Positions 6,869-12,498 of a stretch of DNA of 13,249 nucleotides are shown in pieces; the stretch's first letter is position 1; the number at the start of each line of letters is the position of its first letter. The stretch comes from CAYXXZ01 sp964469165. Its GTDB lineage: Bacteria > Pseudomonadota > Gammaproteobacteria > Pseudomonadales > Porticoccaceae. The DNA lies in contig CAYXXZ010000086.1 in the NCBI GenBank assembly GCA_964469165.1, positions 1 through 13,249 of the forward strand, read 5' to 3'. The position numbers and the translations under genes were made by a program. A model generated the notes under the pieces. It was not told the DNA's origin. It saw nothing but the letters and a program-made list of their open reading frames with translations, and made no database searches.

Positions 6869-8113
6869 GTGTCGACCGAGTTATTGATGGAAACTATCCT
6901 GCGAGCGGAGAACGTACGTCAGGCGTACCGGGCGGTCAAACGCAACAAAGGTAAGCCGGGCGTGGACGGGATCACGACGGACGACATTGCTGAGCACCTT
7001 CGCCAGCACTGGGCGACGGTTCGCGAGAAACTTCTCGCGGGCAGCTATCGGCCGGCACTGGTACGAGGAGCACATATCGCCAAACCCGACGGACGTACCC
7101 GACAACTGGGTATTCCGACGGTACTGGACCGCATCATCCAGCAGGCGATACAGCAGCAACTGAGCCCGCTCGTCGAGCCGACCTTCAGCGACTCGAGCTA
7201 CGGGTACCGACCCCGGCGCAGCGCTCAGGATGCCGTGCGACGAGCCCAACAATACGTGCAAGAGGGGAAGACGTGGGTGGTCGACATCGACATCAGCGCC
7301 TTCTTCGACCACGTCAACCACGACATCCTGATGCACCGCGTGGGTCAGCACGTGAGGGACAAGCGGGTGCTCAAGCTCATCGGACGTTATCTGCGAGCCG
7401 GCCTCAAGCAAGACGGCCATGTGCACAAGCGCCATGAGGGCACCCCGCAAGGTGGTCCGCTGAGTCCGTTGCTGGCCAATCTTTATCTGGATCCACTGGA
7501 TAAAGAACTGGAACGGCGGGGCGTGAGCTTTGTGCGCTACGCGGATGATGTTGCGATCTTCGTTGGCAGTCAACGCAGTGCCGAGCGTATCCTGGACAGC
7601 ATCACTCGCTGGATCGAGAAGCACCTGAAGTTACAGGTCAATCGAGACAAGAGTGGCACTGGCAAGACGGGGGGCCGTAAGCTCCTGGGCTTGCGGATAT
7701 GTGAAAGCGGCAGCATCGTTGTCGCGCCAGAGAGCATTGCACGCTATAAAGTGCGCGTGCGCGAACTCTGGGGCGTCTGTCAGGAGAGAAGCGGCCTGGA
7801 CGTTGTCAGGCGTTGGCGTGCTTACATCCGTGGTTGGTGGAACTACTTCGCCATCGCGAACGGCCCTTTGAGTGTTGTGTCGGGCTGGACACGCCGGCAC
7901 ATGCGCAAGTGGTTCTGGCAACGCTGGCATAACCGACAGGGGCGCTTCAACAGGCTCCGCCGGTTAGGGTTGAGCCCGAAGCAACTCCGACGAGTGAGTT
8001 TCCATATGGGCGCCTGGCGAGCCGCCCGGCACCCGGGGATGCATCAGGCTCTCAGCAATCAGAGGCTTCGCAGCTATGGCCTGTATACCCCGAATGACTT
8101 GGCAGCGGCTTAA
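6869..8113 (+). CDS. ltrA: Group II intron reverse transcriptase/maturase
   Basis: This multifunctional intron-encoded protein helps splicing and copies the intron RNA into DNA at the target. The 414-residue product shows the RT blocks in order: NKGKPGVDGI (26-35), KPDGRTRQLGIP (72-83), SSYGYRPRRSAQDAV (109-123), VDIDISAFFD with catalytic D141, GTPQGGPLSPLLANLYL (191-207), RYADD with the catalytic Asp pair (223-227) and LLGLRI. Then comes the maturase (X) domain with RRWRAYIRGWWNYFAIA and a basic RKWFWQRW segment, ending in ALSNQRLRSYGL. There is no HNH endonuclease domain, so target-primed copying probably uses a nick or lagging-strand primer from the host. The start is GTG at 6869, preceded by GGAG with 7 bases spacing and AGGAG closer in. 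The frame is intact with all key residues, so the element may be active. Confidence 0.95.
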   Translation: MSTELLMETILRAENVRQAYRAVKRNKGKPGVDGITTDDIAEHLRQHWATVREKLLAGSYRPALVRGAHIAKPDGRTRQLGIPTVLDRIIQQAIQQQLSPLVEPTFSDSSYGYRPRRSAQDAVRRAQQYVQEGKTWVVDIDISAFFDHVNHDILMHRVGQHVRDKRVLKLIGRYLRAGLKQDGHVHKRHEGTPQGGPLSPLLANLYLDPLDKELERRGVSFVRYADDVAIFVGSQRSAERILDSITRWIEKHLKLQVNRDKSGTGKTGGRKLLGLRICESGSIVVAPESIARYKVRVRELWGVCQERSGLDVVRRWRAYIRGWWNYFAIANGPLSVVSGWTRRHMRKWFWQRWHNRQGRFNRLRRLGLSPKQLRRVSFHMGAWRAARHPGMHQALSNQRLRSYGLYTPNDLAAA

Positions 8114-8121
8114 AGCCGCTG
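8103..8121 (+). other. Hairpin enclosing the maturase stop codon
   Basis: CAGCGGCT (8103-8110) and AGCCGCTG (8114-8121) form an 8-bp stem whose 3-base loop is exactly the TAA stop codon of the RT gene. It sits at the end of intron domain IV, 6 bases before domain V, and may help separate the coding sequence from the ribozyme core. Confidence 0.5.
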
Positions 8122-8127
8122 GGTTCA

Positions 8128-8161
8128 ACCGCCGGATGCGGAAAACCGCACGTCCGGTGGT
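8128..8161 (+). ncRNA. Group II intron domain V (catalytic hairpin)
   Basis: This 34-nt hairpin has a lower stem ACCGCCGGA (8128-8136) pairing with TCCGGTGGT (8153-8161), including a G-U wobble at 8131/8158 in the middle of the catalytic triad CGC (8130-8132). The upper stem GCGG/CCGC is closed by an AAAA loop, and the two-base bulge (A8150, C8151) lies where metal binding is expected. CGC instead of AGC is the triad of Oceanobacillus-type IIC introns. Confidence 0.88.
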
Positions 8162-8163
8162 GT

Positions 8164-8203
8164 GGGAGGGGTAACGGGCGCAATCCCGTTACCTCGACCC
8201 GAT
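8164..8203 (+). ncRNA. Group II intron domain VI with branch-point A
   Basis: GGTAACGGG (8170-8178) pairs with CCCGTTACC (8185-8193) around a CGCAAT loop. A basal GGG (8164-8166) pairs with CCC (8198-8200). A8197, unpaired and seven bases from the 3' end, is the likely branch-point adenosine. Confidence 0.8.
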
Positions 8204-8246
8204 CGGCATACAACAGAAACCAACAGGTGCGGCTATAGCCTGAACT
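8204..8246 (+). repeat. 74-nt repeat, copy 2, 3' part (3' exon of the intron)
   Basis: CGGCAT and the following 37 bases match copy 1 (minus strand, 4813-4771) with 10 differences, nine of them transitions, and no gaps. The similarity stops shortly before the porin terminator. Confidence 0.8.
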
Positions 8247-8253
8247 CTGCAAC

Positions 8254-8281
8254 AAAAAAATCCCCGCCGGGTGGCGGGGAT
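8254..8281 (-). terminator. Rho-independent terminator of the porin gene
   Basis: Read on the minus strand, ATCCCCGCC - ACCC - GGCGGGGAT forms a 9-bp GC-rich stem with a 4-base loop. It is followed directly by seven Ts (A7 at 8254-8260 on the plus strand). It lies about 110 bases downstream of the porin stop codon. The plus strand lacks a T-run after the stem, so termination is probably one-directional. Confidence 0.9.
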
Positions 8282-8321
8282 ATTGGTCACACTTGCGCGA
8301 TCTTATGTGTAACGCGGTAGT

Positions 8322-8376
8322 CGGAAGTTCGTCAGGCAAGGAGCTGTAAGCTCCAACTCCTTGACCCAAACTTCCG
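8322..8376. repeat. Large imperfect inverted repeat between porin stop and terminator
   Basis: Outer arms CGGAAGTT (8322-8329) and AACTTCCG (8369-8376) are complementary. Inside are GTCA...CAAGGAG facing CTCCTTGAC, and an apical GGAGCT/AGCTCC hairpin (8340-8345, 8349-8354). A competing stem is TTGACCC (8361-8367) with GGGTCAA (8386-8392). It could fold in the 3' untranslated region of the porin mRNA. Its function is unknown. Confidence 0.6.
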
Positions 8377-8392
8377 GCTCATCATGGGTCAA

Positions 8393-9589
8393 TCAGAAAG
8401 CCACCTGCAGGCGAGCGACGATGGCGTCGCCGTCATCCTCACCGCCGATTCTCGCGTCGGTGCTGACGTTCACGTAGTTGACTGACAGCTTCATCAGGGA
8501 GTTCATGTACCAGTTGACGCCCAGCGTCCAGCTGTCGGCCTTCTCTCCGGAAACGGCGATGGGCAGGGAGTTGTCAACATCGAGAGCGTCGTAGCGGGCG
8601 AAAACTTCCCAGGCGCCGCCGGCAGAGGCGGGCTTGACGCCGCCGAAGGCGCCACTGCTGGTGCTGTACTCGCGTTTCTCGCCGGTCAGGATGTAGCCGG
8701 CAGTGACGTAGTAGCCGTCGGCTTCGATGGTGTAGGAGGTGCCGTCGACGTCGATTTCACCGTCGAAGTATTCGGCCATGACGTGCAGGGGGCCGAAGTT
8801 GGCGGCTGCTTCGAGGTTGTAGTCGCGACGGTCGCCGGTGGCACCTGAAATGCGCGCACGCACACGGCTGACGCCGGAACCATCTTCGCCACCACGGGCG
8901 CCGAGGCGGGAGTTGTAGTCGGCAGCCACACCGGTGCGGTCAGTGATGCCGACGCCCAGGTGAATCAGGTTGCCGTCGTTGAACAGCGGGCGAACCACGG
9001 CGCGGCCGGTAACGGCGGTGTCCATGTCGTTGTCAGAGTCGATGCCGCTTTTGAACACGCCGGCGCTGTAGGTGAGCAGGTTGTTGCCGCCATGGAGTTT
9101 CACACCCATGGTGTTGCCGGTATCGAAGGCATTGGCTGGCATGGCGCGCTCGATGGCGGTGATCGAGTTGGAGCTGCCGGTATCATCGAGGCCGAAGTTC
9201 TCTTTCTGCTGGCCGATGGTCAGGCTGGCGAGCTTGCCCCAGCCGGTGTAGGTGGTGTGCAGCTGGTCGATGGAGCCGCCGCTGGTCAGGTTGTAGGACA
9301 TCAGGTAACCCCAATCCTTGGCGTGGCCCCTGACTTCCAGACGGGCGCGGCGGAAGAAGAAGTCGCTGCCATCTTCGCCGGGAACGGCATTGATGACGCC
9401 GTCGTAGTTGTTGTAGTCGGCTTGGATGCGGCCGCCGACTCTAAAGGAATAGTCGCCGTCGACGGTCTTGGCTTCGAAGCCGCCGCGGGTTTTGATGACG
9501 ATGTCCGCGCCGTCGTGGGTCACGGTGCCAGCGCTGATGTGGCCGGAGGCGAGAGCGGCGATGGTCGTTGCGAGCAGTGCTTTCTTCAT
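8393..9589 (-). CDS. Phosphate-selective-type porin (OprO/OprP family)
   Basis: This outer-membrane beta-barrel of 398 residues has a clear signal peptide (MKKALLATTIAALASGHISAG) and a C-terminal Phe (LQVAF) typical of BAM substrates. Porin_O_P features are FRVGGRIQADYNNYDG, then FFFRRARLEVRGHAKDWGY, the LASLTIGQQKENFGLDD strand and the SSNSITAIERAMP segment, all in the family's order. OprP and OprO let phosphate and polyphosphate through the outer membrane in Pseudomonas. Divergent placement next to pstS supports an anion/phosphate role, but the binding-site residues were not checked and some family members carry other substrates. The ATG at 9589 is chosen because the signal peptide starts there; the frame is open upstream to 9787, but that stretch has no signal-like or porin-like sequence. 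GAGAG lies about 8 bases before the ATG. Confidence 0.88.
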   Translation of the reverse strand: MKKALLATTIAALASGHISAGTVTHDGADIVIKTRGGFEAKTVDGDYSFRVGGRIQADYNNYDGVINAVPGEDGSDFFFRRARLEVRGHAKDWGYLMSYNLTSGGSIDQLHTTYTGWGKLASLTIGQQKENFGLDDTGSSNSITAIERAMPANAFDTGNTMGVKLHGGNNLLTYSAGVFKSGIDSDNDMDTAVTGRAVVRPLFNDGNLIHLGVGITDRTGVAADYNSRLGARGGEDGSGVSRVRARISGATGDRRDYNLEAAANFGPLHVMAEYFDGEIDVDGTSYTIEADGYYVTAGYILTGEKREYSTSSGAFGGVKPASAGGAWEVFARYDALDVDNSLPIAVSGEKADSWTLGVNWYMNSLMKLSVNYVNVSTDARIGGEDDGDAIVARLQVAF

Positions 9590-9676
9590 GTGGTTTCTCT
9601 CAGTTGGTGAATTTCTTCGGCCTTGCGGCCTGGTGTCGAGCACGCAGGCATGGTCTGGGAGAAATGTTTCAAGAAT

Positions 9677-9694
9677 ATGACTGCTTTCGGGCAG
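9677..9694 (-). promoter_or_regulatory. Weak Pho-box candidate facing the porin gene
   Basis: On the minus strand, 9694-9677 reads CTGCCCG AAAG CAGTCAT. The second half-site matches 6 of 7 consensus bases, the first only 4 of 7, with the correct 4-base spacer. It lies about 90 bases upstream of the porin ATG. No good -10 box follows at the expected distance, so the call is tentative. Confidence 0.3.
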
Positions 9695-9814
9695 CGTTGG
9701 AGCTATAAGCTGAGTTCTGGCAGTACTCGGCTCTTTCCGTGCACCTGTTTGAAGCTTGCGGCTTACAGCTCGCTCCACCGCCATCAAACGCCTCTTGCAA
9801 GAAATCGAAGCCGT

Positions 9815-9868
9815 CTGAAATATTTCTGCAATATTGAGTCATCAGACTGTCGCCAGCCACGGGATAGC
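9815..9868 (+). promoter_or_regulatory. Array of Pho half-sites and -10 candidate upstream of pstS
   Basis: Four half-site-like heptamers lie in one direction: CTGAAAT (9815), CTGCAAT (9826), GAGTCAT (9836) and CTGTCGC (9847). Their starts are 11, 10 and 11 bases apart, the spacing of tandem Pho boxes. The two on the right are the better pair, with a 4-base spacer. GATAGC (9863-9868) lies 9 bases after the last heptamer, near where a -10 box is expected, but matches the consensus at only 3 of 6 positions. The array ends about 76 bases before the pstS ATG. Individual matches are 5 to 6 of 7, weaker than the site at 63-80. Confidence 0.6.
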
Positions 9869-9929
9869 TGCCATTTCCATTCCCTGGCACTGGTCCCTGA
9901 ACGATGCTTTCGAACGAAGAGGAACAACG

Positions 9930-10988
9930 ATGACACCTTTTGGCTCAAGAACGATGAAAAAATCCGGCTTGAACAAGCTGGCTCTCGGCCTGGTCGCTGC
10001 TGCTGGCCTCGCGCTTTCCACCACCGCACTTGCCCGCGACACCATTCAGGCCGCTGGCTCTTCCACCGTGCTGCCCTTCTCTTCCATCGCCGCTGAAGAG
10101 TTCGGCAACGCCTATGCCCAATTCAAGACCCCGGTGATCGGTTCCGGCGGTACCGGTGGCGGCATGCGCCAGTTCTGTGCCGGCGCCGGCCTCGACACCA
10201 TCGACATCGGCAATGCCTCACGCCCGATCACCGCCGCTGAAAAAGAAGCGTGCAGCAGCAATGGCGTGAAGCAGGTCATCGAGGTCAAGTTCGGGTATGA
10301 CGGCATCGTGTTCGCCTCCCGCTCCGATTCGGGCACCTTTGCTCTGGAGCCGCGCCATGTATTCCTGGCCCAGGCCGCCGAAGTGCCGAAGGATGGCAAG
10401 ATGGTCGCCAACCCCTACACGCGCTGGAACCAGATCGATTCTTCCCTGCCCGATCAGGAAGTCGTGCTGGCCATCCCCGGCAGCAATCACGGCACCCGCG
10501 AAGTCTATGATCTGAACGTGGTGCGCGCCGGCTGTGAAACCTTTGCCGAAGTGAAGGCGCTCGAAGGCGACGCCCGCAACAGCTTCTGTCACGCACTGCG
10601 CGGAGATGGCCGCATCATCGAAATCGCCGGCGACTACACGGAAACCCTGGCGCGTCTCACCGCTCAGCGCGAAGCCATTGGCGTATTCGGCCTGAGCTTT
10701 TATGAGTCCAACCGCGACCGCCTCAAGGTTGCCACGGTCTCCGGTGTGAGCCCTTCGGTGGACACCATCCTCGCCGGTGACTACCCGGTATCCCGCCCGC
10801 TGTTCTTCTACGTGAAGGGTGACCATGTCGGTGTGGTGCCTGGTTTGCAGGAGTTCGCGCTCTACTTCCTCAGCGATGCGGTATCCGGTTTTGGTAGCCC
10901 GCTGGAAGAAGCAGGCCTGATTCCCCTGTCCGACGAAGAACGCGCTGAAGCTATCGAAAGCGTTCGTGAGCGCAAGTCCGTATACTAA
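9930..10988 (+). CDS. pstS: Periplasmic phosphate-binding protein PstS
   Basis: PstS is the substrate-binding protein of the high-affinity phosphate ABC transporter. It captures phosphate in the periplasm and delivers it to PstC-PstA. The product has 352 residues with a signal peptide (about 1-35, ending TTALA before RDTI). Phosphate-binding hallmarks are AGSSTVLPFSS (42-52), IGSGGTGGGMRQFC (70-83), IDIGNASRPIT (91-101), FGYDGIVFAS (121-130) and PGSNHGTREVYD (183-194), the loop that normally supplies Ser, Gly, Thr and Arg contacts. The ATG at 9930 is preferred because GAAGAGGAA precedes it by 6-7 bases. An ATG at 9954 (MKKSGLN) would also give a full signal peptide but has a poor ribosome site. 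It is first in a pstS-pstC-pstA operon and is preceded by a Pho half-site array. Confidence 0.95.
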   Translation: MTPFGSRTMKKSGLNKLALGLVAAAGLALSTTALARDTIQAAGSSTVLPFSSIAAEEFGNAYAQFKTPVIGSGGTGGGMRQFCAGAGLDTIDIGNASRPITAAEKEACSSNGVKQVIEVKFGYDGIVFASRSDSGTFALEPRHVFLAQAAEVPKDGKMVANPYTRWNQIDSSLPDQEVVLAIPGSNHGTREVYDLNVVRAGCETFAEVKALEGDARNSFCHALRGDGRIIEIAGDYTETLARLTAQREAIGVFGLSFYESNRDRLKVATVSGVSPSVDTILAGDYPVSRPLFFYVKGDHVGVVPGLQEFALYFLSDAVSGFGSPLEEAGLIPLSDEERAEAIESVRERKSVY

Positions 10989-11009
10989 GCGCCGTCCAAG
11001 ACACAGCGT

Positions 11010-11029
11010 GAACCCCCTCCCGGGGGTTC
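11010..11029 (+). terminator. Intercistronic hairpin between pstS and pstC
   Basis: GAACCCCC and GGGGGTTC form an 8-bp stem with a TCCC loop. The following bases (TTCTTC) are only moderately T-rich, so it is more likely a partial terminator or a 3'-end stabiliser of pstS mRNA than a full stop. This would allow more PstS than membrane components to be made. Confidence 0.6.
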
Positions 11030-11111
11030 TTCAACAAAATGGATCGGAAAGTGAGTCCGGGGCATGTTGTCGGGTCCCGGATTTCCGGTCACCGGGAAGA
11101 GTGATTTATTC

Positions 11112-12491
11112 ATGAGCAACCTGTCCCTGCTCCTGCTGCTACTGGGATTGCTCGTCGTCGGTTATCAGGCCGGCCTTTACCGCAGTCGCGCCCTGGTGGC
11201 GGGCGGTACGAGCCCCGTTCGCCTGCATTCCAGGCCTCAGCATCACGGCGTGGTGATCGCGCTCTGGGCGGCGGGCCCGGCGCTGCTGTTACTGGTCGCC
11301 TGGCAACTGCTTGCGCCCAGCGTCATCGAATCGAACCTGGCAGCCAAGGTACAGATCCTTCAACCCGGCCTTTCCGAGCAGGAATTGCGTGTGGCGTTGC
11401 GCCGCATCGACAATCTGGCCGGTGAGCGCCTGGTGGTCGGTGCGACCGACTGGGAAGTGGCCGCTGCCGAAACCCTGCGCGCCATGCGTCAGACCAGCGC
11501 CTGGATTCTTACCGGCCTGGCGGCCGCGCTGGTGGCGGTAGGTCTGCTGGTGGGTTTGCGGCGCATGAATCCCAGCCTGCGGGCGCGCAATCAAGTGGAG
11601 CGCGTGGTGCAGATCGCGCTGATGATCAGCTCCGGCGTGGCGATTCTCACCACCATCGGCATCGTGCTGTCCATGGTCGGCGAGACGCTCAAATTCTTTA
11701 CCTTCATCTCGCCGCTCGATTTCTTTTTCGGCACCGTCTGGCAGCCGGTCTTCCACGTCACCGAAACCAGTGGCTACGGCGAGTACGGCATGCTGCCGCT
11801 GTTGGGCGGTACGGTGCTGGTGGCGCTCGTGGCGCTGCTGTTTTCCATTCCGGTGGGGCTGCTTGCCGCCATTTACCTGGCCGAGTACGCGCCGGGCCGG
11901 GTGCGCGCCTTCGCCAAGCCTACCCTCGAGGTTCTCGCCGGTATTCCGACCATCGTCTACGGGGTATTCGCGCTCATGACCGTGGGGCCATTTCTGGCAT
12001 CGATGGGCGAGCTGGTGGGCCTCAACATTCGCGCGACCTCGGCGCTGACCGCGGGCCTGGTGATGGGGATCATGTTGATTCCCTTCATTTCGTCGCTGTC
12101 CGACGACATCATCACCCAGGTACCCAAGACCTTGCGCGATGGCTCGCTGGGGCTTGGCGCCACCAAATCGGAGACCATCCGCAAGGTCGTGTTGCCCGCT
12201 GCGCTGCCCGGTATCGCCGGCGCGGTGCTGCTGGCCGCGAGTCGCGCGGTGGGAGAGACCATGATCGTGGTGCTTGCCGCGGGCAACGCCCCGGTGCTGA
12301 CCGCGAATCCCTTCGAGGCGGTTTCCACCATGACGGTGACCATCGTCAACCAGTTGACCGGCGATTCCGATTTTGCCGGTCCCCAGTCACTGGTTGCCTT
12401 CGCACTCGGCCTTACCCTCTTTGCGATCACCCTGGTGATGAACATCGTGGCGTTGGCCATCGTGCGCAAATACCGCGAACAATACGAGTGA
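11112..12491 (+). CDS. pstC: Phosphate ABC transporter permease PstC (long form)
   Basis: PstC is one of the two inner-membrane permeases of the PstSCAB phosphate importer. Its 459 residues make it much longer than the roughly 320-residue E. coli PstC. The core permease occupies about residues 175-455, with EYAPGRVRAFAKPTLEVLAG (258-277), GIPTIVYGVFALMTVGP and the EAA-type coupling loop DGSLGLGATKSETIRKVVLPAALPG in two runs across 343-367, followed by ASRAVGETM. The N-terminal extra part has hydrophobic segments near residues 3-18, 48-66 and 131-148; the region between the last two (about 67-130) is hydrophilic and probably periplasmic. The ATG at 11112 starts the first hydrophobic segment; an ATG at 11064 would add 16 residues with no clear role. 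It lies downstream of the intercistronic hairpin and 7 bases before pstA. Confidence 0.93.
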   Translation: MSNLSLLLLLLGLLVVGYQAGLYRSRALVAGGTSPVRLHSRPQHHGVVIALWAAGPALLLLVAWQLLAPSVIESNLAAKVQILQPGLSEQELRVALRRIDNLAGERLVVGATDWEVAAAETLRAMRQTSAWILTGLAAALVAVGLLVGLRRMNPSLRARNQVERVVQIALMISSGVAILTTIGIVLSMVGETLKFFTFISPLDFFFGTVWQPVFHVTETSGYGEYGMLPLLGGTVLVALVALLFSIPVGLLAAIYLAEYAPGRVRAFAKPTLEVLAGIPTIVYGVFALMTVGPFLASMGELVGLNIRATSALTAGLVMGIMLIPFISSLSDDIITQVPKTLRDGSLGLGATKSETIRKVVLPAALPGIAGAVLLAASRAVGETMIVVLAAGNAPVLTANPFEAVSTMTVTIVNQLTGDSDFAGPQSLVAFALGLTLFAITLVMNIVALAIVRKYREQYE

Positions 12492-12498
12492 ACCGGCC

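Larger units (their letters stand above)
6337..8203 (+). mobile_element. Group II intron, complete, compact bacterial class (IIC-like)
   Basis: This is a self-splicing retroelement of 1,867 nt. The 5' end reads GTGTGCCCGGCATGGGC, the usual GUGYG start of a bacterial group II intron. The 3' end reads TCGACCCGAT. Both ends are fixed independently: removing 6337-8203 rejoins CCCCTA to CGGCAT and restores the uninterrupted repeat seen at 4771-4844. The RT/maturase gene lies in domain IV. Domain V is at 8128-8161 and domain VI at 8164-8203. The 5' part (6337-6868) would fold as domains I-III. A loop at 6512-6521 holds TAGGG (6515-6519), which can pair with the exon bases CCCTA and is a candidate EBS1. 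The CGC triad, short domain V upper stem, lack of an endonuclease domain and insertion at a palindrome all suggest IIC or a related class; exact class is not settled. It is co-directional with the symporter gene. Confidence 0.93.
9590..9929. other. Divergent intergenic region between porin and pstS
   Basis: These 340 bases hold no convincing gene. They contain a small GGCC-TTGC-GGCC hairpin (9619-9630) in the porin leader, a weak Pho-like site facing the porin (9677-9694), GGAGCTATAAGCT at 9699-9711 (similar to the apical hairpin at 8340-8354), and the Pho half-site array in front of pstS (9815-9853). Confidence 0.7.

Noticed and set aside
6337..8203. Retron, DGR or Abi-type reverse transcriptase system.
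   Set aside because: The RT has a maturase domain and is embedded in an RNA with clear domain V and VI and exact exon junctions, so it is a group II intron. No template/variable repeats or msr/msd-like structure were seen.
8960..9610. Open frame of 216 codons on the plus strand.
   Set aside because: It is antisense to the porin gene and shows no features of its own.
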